Assembly: GCF_036059255.1 (NCBI RefSeq) | Contig: NZ_CP107947.1 | Coordinates: forward strand, 1,736,001 to 1,800,000 | Length of the DNA stretch: 64,000 bases | Direction: 5' to 3' | From: Micromonospora sp. NBC_00389 | Lineage (GTDB): Bacteria > Actinomycetota > Actinomycetes > Mycobacteriales > Micromonosporaceae | Part shown: positions 39,478-48,680 of the stretch, in pieces | How the letters are laid out: each line of letters begins with the position of its first letter | Numbering within the stretch: the stretch's first letter is position 1 | Translations under genes and position numbers: made by a program | Notes under the pieces: model-generated | What the model was told of the DNA's origin: nothing | Seen by the model: the letters and a program-made list of their open reading frames with translations, nothing else | The model's database searches: none

Positions 39478-42400
39478 CAGCTTCACCGCGGCCAGCACCC
39501 GCTACGTGCGGGTGCAGGTCACCGGCAACACCGGCTGGCCGGCCGCCCAGTTCTCCGAGGTCGAGGTCTACGGCGCCGTCGGCAGCCCCGACACCCAGGC
39601 CCCCAGCGTCCCCGGCAACCTGGCGTACACCCAGCCCGCCAGCGGGCAGATCCGGCTCACCTGGTCCGCGTCCACCGACAACGTCGGCGTGACCGGGTAC
39701 GACGTCTACGCCAACGGCGGACTGCGCGGCAGCGTCAACGGCTCGACGCTGACGTACACCGACAGCCAGCCGGACAGCGCCACCGTCTCGTACTACGTCC
39801 GGGCCAAGGACGCGGCCGGCAACCAGTCGGCGAACAGCAACACCGTGACCCGGACCGGCACCGGCAACCCGCCGACCGGCACCAACCTGGCGATCGGCAA
39901 GCCGATCACCGCCTCCGGGTACGTGCACACGTTCGTGGCCACCAACGCCAACGACAACAACGTGGCCACCTACTGGGAGGGCAACGGCAACCCGAGCACG
40001 CTGACCGTGCAGCTCGGCGCGAACGCCAGCCTCAGCCAGATCGTGCTGAAGCTGAACCCGGACTCGGCCTGGGGTGCGCGTACCCAGAACATCACCGTGC
40101 TCGGCCGGGACCAGGGCTCCTCGACCTTCACCACCCTGGTCGGTGCCGCGAACTACAGCTTCAACCCGGCCAGCGGCAACACGGTGACCATCCCGGTCTC
40201 CGGTGCGGCGGCCGACGTACGGCTCTCGATCGCCTCGAACACCGGTGCCCCCGCCGGGCAGGTGGCCGAGTTCCAGGTCTTCGGCACCCCGGCGCCGAAC
40301 CCGGACCTGACCGTCACCGGCATGTCGTTCAGCCCGTCCGCGCCGGTCGAGACGAGCACCATCACGCTCTCGGCGACCGTGCGTAACGCCGGCTCGGCGG
40401 CCTCCGGCGCGACCAACGTCAACTTCTATCTGGGCTCCACCCGGGTCGGGACCGCGTCGGTCGGCGGCCTCGCGGCCGGCGCCTCGACCACCGTCAACGC
40501 CAACATCGGCACGCGTGACTCGGGCAGCTACCCGCTCAGCGCGAAGGTCGACGAGTCGAACACCGTCGTCGAGCAGGACGACACCAACAACAGCTACACC
40601 AACCCCAGCCCGCTGGTGGTCGGCGCGGTCGCCAGCTCCGACCTGGTCGCCTCCGCGGTCGACTGGTCGCCGGGCAACCCGCAGCCCGGCAGCACGGTGA
40701 CCTTCTCCGTATCGATCCGCAACGCCGGCAACGTCGCCTCGGCGTCCGGTGCGCACGGCATCACCCTGACCGTGCTCAACGAATCCGGCACCGTGGTCCG
40801 TACCCTGACCGGCTCCCACTCCGGCGTGATCAACGCCGGCGCGACGGTCGGCCCGATCAACCTGGGCACCTGGACCGCCGCGAACGGGAAGTACACCGTC
40901 CGGGTGGTGCTCGCCGTCGACGGCAACGAACTGCCGGTCAAGCAGACCAACAACACCAGTGACCGCCCGCTCTTCGTGGGGCGCGGCGCCAACCTCGGCT
41001 ACGACATGTACGAGGCCGAGGACGGCACGACCGGTGGTGGGGCCGGGCAGGTCGGGCCGAACCGGGACATCGGCAACCTCGGCGGCGAGGCGTCCGGACG
41101 TCGGGCGGTGACACTGAACAGCACCGGCTCGTACGTCGAGTGGACCACCCGGGCGGCGACCAACACCCTGGTCACCCGCTTCTCGATCCCGGACTCGGCC
41201 GGCGGCGGAGGCATCGACTCGACACTGAACATCTACGTCAACGGCACCCTGCACAAGCCGATCAACCTGACCTCCAAGCACATCTGGCTCTACGGAGCCG
41301 AGGCCAGCCCGAGTGACTCGCCGAGCGCCGGCCCGCCCCGGCACCTGTACGACGAAGCGAACGTCATGTTGAACTCGACCATCCCGGCCGGCAGCAGGAT
41401 CCGGTTGCAGAAGGACCCGGCCAACACCACCACGTACGCGATCGACTTCATCAACCTGGAGCTGGTCGCACCCCGGGCCAACCCGGACCCGGCCCGGTAC
41501 CGGGTGCCGACCGGCTTCAGCCACCAGGACGTCCAGAACGCGCTGGACGCGGTCCGGATGGACACCACCGGAAACCTGATCGGCGTCTACCTGCCGGCCG
41601 GCACCTACGAGACCGCGCAGAAGCTCCAGGTGTACGGCAAGCCGATCACGGTGGTCGGCGCGGGCATGTGGTACACCCGCTTCCAGACGCCGACCGGCCA
41701 GCAGAACACCGACGCGGGCTTCCGGGTGGAGTCCTCGGCCAGCGGGTCGTCCTTCTCGCACCTGGCCTTCTTCGGCAACTACACCAACCGCATCGACGGG
41801 CCGGGCAAGGTCTGGGGTGAGCTGAAGGACGTCGACAACATGACCCTGGACAGCGTCTGGGTCGAGCACACCGTCTGTGCGTACTGGGGGGTGAGCGTCA
41901 GCGGGCTGACCATCCGTAACAGCCGCTTCCGCAACACCTTCGCCGATGGCGTGAACCTGACCAACGGCAGCACCAACAACCTGATCACCAACACCGAGGG
42001 GCGGTCGAACGGCGATGACGCCTTCGCTCTCTTCTCGGCCACCGACCAGGGTGCGTCGACCTCCAACAACGGCAACGTGTTCGAGAACCTCTCGGCCACG
42101 CTGACCTGGCGGGCGGCCGGGCTGGCGGTCTACGGCGGCTACAACAACATCTTCCGCAACCTGTACATCGCGGACATGTTGACGTACTCGGGGGTCACCA
42201 TCAGCTCGCTGGACTTCGGCTACCCGTTCATCGGGTTCGGGGCCAGCCCGCCGACCCAGTTCCAGAACATCTCGCTGATCCGGGCCGGTGGGCACTTCTG
42301 GGGATCGCAGACGTTCCCCGCGATCTGGGTCTTCTCCGCCTCGAAGGAGTTCCGCGGTATCCGGGTGTCCGACGTGGACATCGTCGATCCGACGTACACC

Positions 42401-42667
42401 GGGATCATGTTCCAGACCAAGTACAACGGGTCGCAGCCGGAGAACCCGATCACGGACACGGTCTTCACCAATGTCTCGATCAGCGGCGTTCGCAAGAGCG
42501 GTGACGCGTTCGACGCGAAGTCGGGCTACGCGATCTGGGCCAACGAGATGCCGGAACCCGGTCAGGGCCCGGCGGTCGGCTCGGTCACCTTCAACAACCT
42601 GCGACTGACCAACAACTACCAGGACATCCGCAACACCACGTCGACCTTCACCATCAACCGCAACTGA
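38969..42667 (+). CDS. Very large secreted GH87-like alpha-1,3-glucanase
   Basis: The 1232-residue product starts with a signal peptide (RRLLAGVLAGLLLTAVPAV). In order it carries a discoidin domain, a fibronectin III domain (APSVPGNLAYTQPASGQI), another discoidin domain, two CARDB domains (NPDLTVTGMSFSPSAP; SSDLVASAVDWSP) and a CBM-like domain (YEAEDGTTGGGAGQVG). The C-terminal beta-helix domain has Asp993 in FADGVNL and Asp1016-Asp1017 in SNGDDAFALF, with the GH87 spacing. The order puts binding modules before the catalyst, the reverse of the neighbouring paralogue. GAAAGAGGTG precedes the ATG. Its stop overlaps the next gene's 3' end by 14 bases. Confidence 0.85.
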   Translation: MSRFGTRRGTPPTGAPDPTRRTTRTGHRRLLAGVLAGLLLTAVPAVTPATAAPAADPSAAAARAALLAGLSATMTASSHNQNYVASNANDGNADTYWESANNAFPQWIQADLGATVSVDRVVLKLPPPSAWQTRTQTLSVLGSTNGSSFTTLKASAGYTFNPATGNTATVSFTAASTRYVRVQVTGNTGWPAAQFSEVEVYGAVGSPDTQAPSVPGNLAYTQPASGQIRLTWSASTDNVGVTGYDVYANGGLRGSVNGSTLTYTDSQPDSATVSYYVRAKDAAGNQSANSNTVTRTGTGNPPTGTNLAIGKPITASGYVHTFVATNANDNNVATYWEGNGNPSTLTVQLGANASLSQIVLKLNPDSAWGARTQNITVLGRDQGSSTFTTLVGAANYSFNPASGNTVTIPVSGAAADVRLSIASNTGAPAGQVAEFQVFGTPAPNPDLTVTGMSFSPSAPVETSTITLSATVRNAGSAASGATNVNFYLGSTRVGTASVGGLAAGASTTVNANIGTRDSGSYPLSAKVDESNTVVEQDDTNNSYTNPSPLVVGAVASSDLVASAVDWSPGNPQPGSTVTFSVSIRNAGNVASASGAHGITLTVLNESGTVVRTLTGSHSGVINAGATVGPINLGTWTAANGKYTVRVVLAVDGNELPVKQTNNTSDRPLFVGRGANLGYDMYEAEDGTTGGGAGQVGPNRDIGNLGGEASGRRAVTLNSTGSYVEWTTRAATNTLVTRFSIPDSAGGGGIDSTLNIYVNGTLHKPINLTSKHIWLYGAEASPSDSPSAGPPRHLYDEANVMLNSTIPAGSRIRLQKDPANTTTYAIDFINLELVAPRANPDPARYRVPTGFSHQDVQNALDAVRMDTTGNLIGVYLPAGTYETAQKLQVYGKPITVVGAGMWYTRFQTPTGQQNTDAGFRVESSASGSSFSHLAFFGNYTNRIDGPGKVWGELKDVDNMTLDSVWVEHTVCAYWGVSVSGLTIRNSRFRNTFADGVNLTNGSTNNLITNTEGRSNGDDAFALFSATDQGASTSNNGNVFENLSATLTWRAAGLAVYGGYNNIFRNLYIADMLTYSGVTISSLDFGYPFIGFGASPPTQFQNISLIRAGGHFWGSQTFPAIWVFSASKEFRGIRVSDVDIVDPTYTGIMFQTKYNGSQPENPITDTVFTNVSISGVRKSGDAFDAKSGYAIWANEMPEPGQGPAVGSVTFNNLRLTNNYQDIRNTTSTFTINRN

Positions 42668-43469
42668 TCTCGTCGGTAGCCGATGCCGCCGGGAGGCTCA
42701 CCCCTCCCGGCGGCATCGCGCCGTGCCGGCCCTCGCCGCCGGCGAACCGGGCCGCACCGGCGGCCGCGTCGGCGGCCAGCGAGTCCATCCCGTACGCCAA
42801 CTCGGTCGCCAGGGCCTCCGGCTCGGGCCGGCCCGCGCCGGCCAGCATCGCCGCCCGGTCGTTGCGCAGGCAGGTCTGTGGATGCCGGGCGATCTCCGCG
42901 GCCAGTTCCTCGGCTGCGGCCCGCGCCTGGCCGGGCGGCACCAGCCGGTTGACCAACCCCATCGTGTACGCCTCATCCGCCGGCACCGGCCGGCCGGTGA
43001 GGATCAGGTCCAGTGCGCGGCTCTCACCGATCAGTCGGGGCAGCCGGACCGTGCCACCGTCGATCAGCGGCACCCCCCAGCGGCGGCAGAACACCCCGAG
43101 CGTCGCGTCGGACTCGGCGACCCGCAGGTCGCACCAGAGCGCCAACTCCAGCCCGCCGGCCACCGCGTACCCGGAGATCGCCGCGATCACCGGCTTGCCC
43201 AACGTCATCCGGGTCGGACCCATCGGGCCGTCCCCCTCCGGCTCGACCCGGTTGCCGCTCGGGGTGCCGATCGCCTTGAGATCGGCACCGGCGCAGAACG
43301 TGCCGCCGGCTCCCCAGAGCACGGCCACCGCCGCGTCCGGGTCGGCGTCGAAGGCCCGAAAGGCGTCGGCCAACGCCCGAGCGGTCGGCCCGTCGACCGC
43401 GTTCCTGGCCGCCGGCCGATCCAGCACCACCGTGGTCACCGGCCCGGCGCGCTCCACCCGTACACCCAT
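42654..43469 (-). CDS. Enoyl-CoA hydratase/isomerase family protein
   Basis: This 271-residue crotonase-fold protein has the oxyanion-hole regions AGGTFCAGADLKAIG and GYAVAGGLELALWCDLRVAE. The second catalytic acid would be in GVFCRRWGVPLIDGGT, which carries Asp rather than the hydratase Glu, as in several unknown-specificity members. RLIGESRALDLILTGRPV is typical. No ribosome-binding site is obvious. The stop overlaps the glucanase gene. The C-terminus has a GGEGRHGAMPPGG tail encoded by the terminator hairpin. Confidence 0.85.
   Translation of the reverse strand: MGVRVERAGPVTTVVLDRPAARNAVDGPTARALADAFRAFDADPDAAVAVLWGAGGTFCAGADLKAIGTPSGNRVEPEGDGPMGPTRMTLGKPVIAAISGYAVAGGLELALWCDLRVAESDATLGVFCRRWGVPLIDGGTVRLPRLIGESRALDLILTGRPVPADEAYTMGLVNRLVPPGQARAAAEELAAEIARHPQTCLRNDRAAMLAGAGRPEPEALATELAYGMDSLAADAAAGAARFAGGEGRHGAMPPGGVSLPAASATDEISCG
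42681..42718 (+). terminator. Glucanase terminator embedded in an antisense coding region
   Basis: CGATGCCGCCGGGAGG (42681-42696) pairs perfectly with 42703-42718 around 6 bases, 13 bases past the glucanase stop. The same bases code for the C-terminal tail of the opposite enoyl-CoA hydratase gene. Confidence 0.75.
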
Positions 43470-43587
43470 CGGCCCAGCATGCCCGCCGCGCTCCGCCGGG
43501 ACAATCCTCGTCGATCTTGCACGTTTCGCTACGGGTTTAGTCACCGTCGACCGGTTTGCGACCGCGTTCGCCGGGAAGTCGGTACAG

Positions 43588-44439
43588 GTGCGAGCGCTAT
43601 TGACGAAAGTTGAGCAGGCATCCCGGCTGGACCGGGCAGGTGACCGCCTGCAGCGGGTGGTCCTCGGCACGCTGCGTCCGCGGCGGCTGCGGGACCTGCT
43701 GCACGGGGTGACGCTGGGGCACCCGCTGCATCCGGCGATGGTGCAGGTGCCGCTCGGTTCCTGGACGAGCGCCGCGGTGCTGGACCTGATGCCCGGGCAG
43801 CACCGGCCTGCCACCATGCTCGTCGGCCTGGGCACCGTCAGCGCGTTGCCGGCGGCGGTCGCCGGGCTGAACGACTGGGCGGCGCTCTCCCGGGACCAGC
43901 GCCGGGTCGGCCTGGTGCACGCCGCGGCGAACACTGTCGGCGTGACGCTCTACGCCGGCTCGCTGGCCGCGCGGCTCGCCGGCCGGCACGGCGTCGGTCG
44001 TGCCCTCGGATATCTCGGGCTCTCCGCCGTGAGCCTCGGCGCGTACGTCGGCGGTCACCTGGCGTACAAGCAGGGGGCGCAGGTCAACCAGAGCATCTCC
44101 GAGCTGCACCGGATGAGCGAGGGCTGGCATTCGCTGACCGAGATGGCGGCGCTGCCGCAACGCACGCTGGTCACCCGGGAGGTGGACGACGTCTCGGTGA
44201 TCCTCTACCGGCACGGTGAGGAGGTCACCGTGATGCTGGAGCGCTGCCCGCACCAGAGCGGGCCACTCGGCGAGGGCGACGTGCAGGAGATCGACGGCCA
44301 CGCCTGCGTGGTCTGTCCGTGGCACGGCAGCGCGTTCCGGCTCAACGGCGGCGAGGTCGTGCAGGGGCCGTCCGGCAGCGACCAGCAGATCCTGCCCACC
44401 CGGATCCAGAACGGCGTGTTGCAGACCCGACTGCCCTGA
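43588..44439 (+). CDS. DUF2231 membrane protein fused to a Rieske [2Fe-2S] domain
   Basis: This 283-residue protein has a membrane part with LHGVTLGHPLHPAMVQVPLGSW (DUF2231 signature) and about four helices to residue 165. A C-terminal Rieske domain has RCPHQSGPLGEG and VCPWHGSAF, the CxH...CxxH ligands of a 2Fe-2S cluster. Fusions like this are probably electron carriers at the membrane, but partners are unknown. The GTG is preferred because GGGAAG lies about 13 bases upstream; the frame is open far upstream only in antisense DNA. Confidence 0.85.
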   Translation: MRALLTKVEQASRLDRAGDRLQRVVLGTLRPRRLRDLLHGVTLGHPLHPAMVQVPLGSWTSAAVLDLMPGQHRPATMLVGLGTVSALPAAVAGLNDWAALSRDQRRVGLVHAAANTVGVTLYAGSLAARLAGRHGVGRALGYLGLSAVSLGAYVGGHLAYKQGAQVNQSISELHRMSEGWHSLTEMAALPQRTLVTREVDDVSVILYRHGEEVTVMLERCPHQSGPLGEGDVQEIDGHACVVCPWHGSAFRLNGGEVVQGPSGSDQQILPTRIQNGVLQTRLP

Positions 44440-44903
44440 CATCCGCGCGAACGGTCGTCGGCCCGGTCGCCCTGGCTTGAGCGCGCCCCACCACCGACGC
44501 TCCGCGTCGCCAGGCCCGCGGCGTTTCAGGCGCGGCCGGCCACTGACGCCGCGTGCTGTGGGGTGGGTGGGTGTTGTTGAGCGTGGCGCGCCACCGACGG
44601 CACCGGCCGTCGGGTGGGTGGGCGATTGAGCGCGGCCTACCGCCGATGCTCCGCTCGGCGGGTGCGCGGCGCGCGTGGCCTTACCGCTGAGGCTCCAAGC
44701 CGCCAGGACATGTTGCTTCCGGCGACCGCCCGCCGCACGGACCTCCCCGCCCGCTCGCTCGCCGCCCGCCCGCGTCCGCTGCAAGGTCGCGCTCGATCCA
44801 GGATGTAGTGGTCTCGTTCGCGGCCGAGGCCACTACAACCAGGATCGAGCACGATCTTGGCGGCGAATGGCGATGTGAGCGCGGCGGTGTGAGCCGGGTG
44901 GGG
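44440..44903. other. 464-base gene-free region with repeats
   Basis: No gene is credible here. TTGAGCG-headed degenerate units of 40-50 bases, each with a CC(A/G)CCGA(C/T)G hairpin, start at 44477, 44577 and 44626. A 76-base palindrome occupies 44783-44858. The area looks like repeat-derived intergenic DNA. Confidence 0.6.
44783..44858. repeat. Long imperfect palindrome (about 34-bp arms)
   Basis: Arms 44783-44816 and 44824-44858 match at 29 of 34 positions, and two of the five differences would be G-U pairs in RNA. The inner loop is 7 bases. Core words are GCTCGATCC and TGTAGTGG. The length and symmetry suggest a REP/MITE-like element rather than a simple terminator. Confidence 0.8.
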
Positions 44904-45533
44904 TCAGGAGCGGGGTGGACCGGCCAGGTCGGGGACCGGGCGACGGGTGCGGTCGGCCCGGCGGCGTAGAGCCTCGGCTGCCGGGCGGGCCAGCAGCGGG
45001 GTGGCCAGCACGGCGACCAGGGCGCCGAACAGCACGCCCGCGGCCACGTCGTGCGGGTAGTGCACGCCCACGAAGACCCGGGAGAAGGCGGCCAGCGCGG
45101 CCAGCGGCAGCGCGACCAGTCCGAACCGGCGGGACAGCAGCAGCGTGGTGACCGCCAGCGCACCCGCCAGAGTGGCGTGGTTGCTGGGGAACGACCAGTC
45201 GCCCGGGGGTGGGCAGGCACCCGCGATGATCGCCGAGCCAATCGTCCGGCACGGGCGATCCTCGTCCACCACCGTCTTGATCCACTCGCTGCCCGCGTAC
45301 GCCAGGAGGGTCGGCACCGGCGCGACCAGGGCGAGCGCCCGGTCGCGCTGGCCGCCGGACAGGCGGCTCAGCGCGGCCATCAGCAGCAGCGCGCCGAGCA
45401 ACAGGATCACCCCCTCGGTGGCGTGCCCGACGAACCACTGCACCGGTTGCGGGCTGTCGGCCGCGACGTCGACGACGTCGCGGTACCACTCGGCGCTGAT
45501 CTCCGGAACGTCCACGTTGCCGGTTTCCACCAT
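44904..45533 (-). CDS. PAP2-family membrane phosphatase
   Basis: This 209-residue integral membrane protein has about five helices. The three PAP2 motifs are complete: KTVVDEDRP, PSNH (in WSFPSNHATLAG) and SRVFVGVHYPHD. These enzymes remove phosphate from lipid phosphates such as undecaprenyl diphosphate or phosphatidic acid on the outer face of the membrane. The ATG (MVETGNVDV) has GGTGATTC upstream and no strong ribosome-binding site. Which lipid it uses cannot be told. Confidence 0.9.
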   Translation of the reverse strand: MVETGNVDVPEISAEWYRDVVDVAADSPQPVQWFVGHATEGVILLLGALLLMAALSRLSGGQRDRALALVAPVPTLLAYAGSEWIKTVVDEDRPCRTIGSAIIAGACPPPGDWSFPSNHATLAGALAVTTLLLSRRFGLVALPLAALAAFSRVFVGVHYPHDVAAGVLFGALVAVLATPLLARPAAEALRRRADRTRRPVPDLAGPPRS

Positions 45534-45884
45534 GAATCACCTCACCAAATGTTCATACCCCGTTCATCTGGGAGAAAGCGTAGAAAGCGGCACTGGGTAG
45601 CGCAGGAGACGAAGGTCGGGACCGCCTCCCGACCTTCGTCCAGTGATCACACAGTCGGCTCTGCTTGTCTGATCAGGGACGTCAATGAGGGTGTGCCGTG
45701 CGGGATACCGGGCAGCCACGTCAGCCGCGTACGAGTGCCAGCCACGGTGAGCAGTTGCGGGTCACCGGCACCACGCCGGTCACCCGGCTGATGCCGCCGC
45801 TGCCCGACCCCCGGGCTCGAGCCGCAGTCACCGCCCGGTCGCCGCCCCGCCCATCGCTCGGCCGGCTGACCCGCCACGGTCCGC
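45534..45884. other. 351-base gene-free stretch with one hairpin
   Basis: A 13-bp perfect stem (ACGAAGGTCGGGA at 45609-45621, complement at 45627-45639) lies in front of the PAP2 gene, probably terminating leftward transcription from the zinc-ribbon gene. AT-rich sequence near 45535-45560 may hold the PAP2 promoter. I see no RNA gene or convincing small gene. Confidence 0.6.
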
Positions 45885-46349
45885 TCAGGTCGGCGCGGGA
45901 CCGCCGGCCATCCGCTCGCGGACGGCCTCCAGCTCTTCGAAGGCGTACGCCCAGTTGTGGCACTTGAAGCTGCGCAGGCCCTCGATCGCGGTGCGACAGT
46001 CGGCGCAGCGGACGCCGGGGATGGCATCCGGCACCTCGGTGTTGACGTACTTGTGCTCGCCGAGGATGACGGTGGCGATCATGGCCTTGTCGTGCAGGCC
46101 GGAGAGCGCCGACGAGACGATGTCGTACCAGGTGACCCGCCGGCTGCACTTCGGGCAGTCCGGCTCGTCGCCGCTGACCCAGAGCGGGGCGCCGATGCTG
46201 CGCGCCGGCATGCCGAGCAGCTTCTCCAGCCGCCGGACGTCCGATTCCGGGGTGGTCCACCGGTGCCGGCCGGGCAGCGACGCGGGTGAGTCGTACACGG
46301 CGCGGAAAAGGTCGTGGTCGACCCGCACGGTTTCCCGCTGACTGGTCAT
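45885..46349 (-). CDS. Hypothetical protein with two CxxC pairs
   Basis: This 154-residue soluble protein has DCPKCSRRVTWYDIV near residue 70 and VRCADCRTAIEGL near residue 115. Two CxxC knuckles like these could bind one zinc ion in a ribbon. The rest has no family I know. The ATG (MTSQRETV) follows GAGGAGCG; an in-frame start 75 bases earlier lacks a ribosome-binding site. The function is not known; a nucleic-acid-linked role is only a guess. Confidence 0.65.
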   Translation of the reverse strand: MTSQRETVRVDHDLFRAVYDSPASLPGRHRWTTPESDVRRLEKLLGMPARSIGAPLWVSGDEPDCPKCSRRVTWYDIVSSALSGLHDKAMIATVILGEHKYVNTEVPDAIPGVRCADCRTAIEGLRSFKCHNWAYAFEELEAVRERMAGGPAPT

Positions 46350-46495
46350 CGGCGTCGCTCCTCGATGAGTCGGTGCCCCCACCGTGGTCGGCCGTGACCA
46401 GGGGCGCAGCCGGATCAACGACACGAGGGGTCAGCGGGTCGTCGTCCCGGGTGCTAGACATCGAGATCCGACCTTGCCGTCGAAGGGACTCCCTC

Positions 46496-47293
46496 GTGAC
46501 CGACCAGCCGGCACCCGACCCGACCGACGTCAGCGCCCGACCCAACGTCGCCCGGATGTATGACTACTTCCTGGGCGGTAGCCACAACTTCGCCGCTGAC
46601 CGGGCCGCCGCCGAACGGGTGCTCGAACTCTTCCCGGAGACCGGGGTCGCCGCCCAGACCAACCGGCACTTCCTGCGCCGGGCCGTCCGGTACGCCGCCG
46701 AGCAGGGCGTCCGCCAGTTCCTCGACATCGGTGCCGGGTTGCCCACCCAGGGCACCGTGCACGAGGTGGTGCAGACGGTGGCGCCCGACGCTCGGGTGGT
46801 CTACGTCGACTACGACGAGGTGGCCGTCGCGTACGCCCGGCAGTTGCTGACCGGCGCCCCCGGGACCGCGGTCGTGCAGGGCGACCTGCGCCGGCCGGAC
46901 GAGCTGCTCGCCCACCCGGACGTGCGGGGCACCCTCGACCTGGACCGCCCGGTGGCGGTGCTGCTCCTCGCGGTGCTGCACTTCGTGTCGGACGACGACG
47001 ACCCGTGGGCGGCGATCGCCCGGCTGCGCGACGCCACCGCGCCCGGCAGCCACCTGGTGCTGTCCCACCTGACGCTGGACGGCATCCCGCCGGAGCTGGC
47101 CGAGCGCGGGCAGGCCGTATATCGCAACAGCAGCGCCCCGCTGGTGCCCCGCACGCACGCCGAGACGCTGCGCTTCTTCACCGGGTACGACCTGGTGGAG
47201 CCCGGTCTGGTCGAAACCACCCGGTGGCGGCCGGACGGCGAACGGGAGGCCGTGGATTCGCACGGCTATGCCGGGGTCGGCATCCGCCACTGA
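46496..47293 (+). CDS. SAM-dependent methyltransferase, DUF574 family
   Basis: This 265-residue protein has the DUF574 signature: PNVARMYDYFLGGSHNFAADR near the N-terminus, then QTNRHFLRRAVRYAAEQGVRQFLDIGAGLPT (SAM-binding site, quoted in part) and RVVYVDYDEVAVAYARQLL. These are actinobacterial class I methyltransferases of unknown substrate. GAAGGGA precedes the GTG by about 10 bases. It is separated by 73 bases from the LtrA-like gene and could be co-transcribed. Confidence 0.9.
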   Translation: MTDQPAPDPTDVSARPNVARMYDYFLGGSHNFAADRAAAERVLELFPETGVAAQTNRHFLRRAVRYAAEQGVRQFLDIGAGLPTQGTVHEVVQTVAPDARVVYVDYDEVAVAYARQLLTGAPGTAVVQGDLRRPDELLAHPDVRGTLDLDRPVAVLLLAVLHFVSDDDDPWAAIARLRDATAPGSHLVLSHLTLDGIPPELAERGQAVYRNSSAPLVPRTHAETLRFFTGYDLVEPGLVETTRWRPDGEREAVDSHGYAGVGIRH

Positions 47294-47366
47294 CCCGCTT
47301 TCGCCGCCAGCGGCCAATCCGGGATGGTACGAACGGACGCAGGGCGTGCCACCGGGAGGAGCGCCG

Positions 47367-48680
47367 ATGGTGAGCAAGCCCGAACGGCTGCTGCGCGGAA
47401 AGGACGTGCCGCTCAGCGCCTCCTTCCTCGAACTCTTCTTCGACCTGGCGGCCGTCCTCGCCCTCAGTCAGCTGGCGCAGCACTTCCTCGCCGACCTCGG
47501 CCTGGTCGGTGGGCTGCGCACCGCGCTGCTACTGGCTGCGGTCTGGTGGATCTGGGTGACCACCACCTGGCTCGCCGACTGGTACGACCCGGAGACGCCG
47601 GCGATCCGAGGGCTGCTGGTCGGCGCCACGCTGGGCAGCCTGCTTGTCGGGGTGGCGATCCCGCAGGCGCTGGATGGGCGGGGCCTGCTCTTCGCTGGCG
47701 CGTACGTCGCGGTCCACCTCGCCCGGGGCGTGGTCACCGCCCACATGCTGCGCGGTCACCCCCGGCAGAGCCGGGCGCTGCGGATCCTCAACTGGTACGC
47801 CGTCTCCGCCGTACCGTGGCTGGTCGGTGCGTTCCTGCCGGAGTGGCGGGTGCCGCTCTGGTTGCTCGCCCTCGCCATCGACCTCATCGGGCCACGACTC
47901 GGCTGGCCGACGCCGTGGCTCGGTCGTGCACGGCAGCAGGAGCTGCACCTCACGGGCGAGCACTTCGCCGAGCGGTACCAGCAGATCATGATCATCGCGC
48001 TCGGTGAACTCGTCCTGGTCGCTGGTCTCACGTACTCCGGCACCCGCCTCAGCCTCCCGGAGACCGCCGCCTTCCTGCTGGTCTTCGCCACCGCCGTGTT
48101 GATCGGTCTGCTCTATGTGACGCCCGCCGGCCAGCGCCTGGGCCCCGCCATCGAGCGCGCCGATCCGTCCCGGCTCGGCGTCACCACCAGCTACCTGCAC
48201 CTGGTGATGATCGCCGGGGTGGTGGCCACCGCCGTCGGGGCCGAGGTGAGCATCGCCCACCCCACCGAGATCGGCCACACGACCGCCGTCGTGGTCATCC
48301 TGGGCGGACCCACCCTCTTCCTCGTCGGGCGGATCCTGTTCTCCGTCGCGGTCCACCGGCGGCTCTCCTGGGCGAGGGTGGTCGGCCTGTTCGCCCTTGT
48401 CCTCGCGGCGGTCCCCCTTCGACTTCCACTGGTGGCGGTCAGCGCGGTCGCCACCGGGGTGCTGATCGTGGTGGCCGTCCTGGACCAGGCCGACATCTTC
48501 ACCTTCCGCCGGCCCCGACCCCGTTGGCCGGACTCTGGTACTGCCCTGCTCCCGGCATCCCCACGCTCGATCAGGCTGGCGCCGCCAGCCGGCCCGCCGC
48601 CGACAGCCGCCGGACCATCGCCGCGTGCGGAACGGCGTGACTGGTACGACCGGCCACACCAGTGGTGGTGGTTGCCGTGA
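47367..48680 (+). CDS. Low-temperature-requirement (LtrA)-like membrane protein
   Basis: This 437-residue protein has about ten hydrophobic helices. The family signature SASFLELFFDLAAVLALSQLAQH occurs at the start, and AVWWIWVTTTWLADWYDPE and HFAERYQQIMIIALGELVL occur later. LtrA was named in Listeria; its biochemical role is not known. GGGAGGA precedes the ATG. The C-terminal 60 residues (Pro/Arg-rich) extend over the 3' end of the opposite aminopeptidase gene, a 110-base overlap, so the tail may be variable. A second LtrA lies nearby. Confidence 0.88.
   Translation: MVSKPERLLRGKDVPLSASFLELFFDLAAVLALSQLAQHFLADLGLVGGLRTALLLAAVWWIWVTTTWLADWYDPETPAIRGLLVGATLGSLLVGVAIPQALDGRGLLFAGAYVAVHLARGVVTAHMLRGHPRQSRALRILNWYAVSAVPWLVGAFLPEWRVPLWLLALAIDLIGPRLGWPTPWLGRARQQELHLTGEHFAERYQQIMIIALGELVLVAGLTYSGTRLSLPETAAFLLVFATAVLIGLLYVTPAGQRLGPAIERADPSRLGVTTSYLHLVMIAGVVATAVGAEVSIAHPTEIGHTTAVVVILGGPTLFLVGRILFSVAVHRRLSWARVVGLFALVLAAVPLRLPLVAVSAVATGVLIVVAVLDQADIFTFRRPRPRWPDSGTALLPASPRSIRLAPPAGPPPTAAGPSPRAERRDWYDRPHQWWWLP

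Noticed and set aside
38744..42295. A 1183-residue open frame antisense to the second glucanase
   Set aside because: It mirrors the third-codon GC bias of the sense gene, has no recognisable motif, and lies entirely opposite a clear enzyme.
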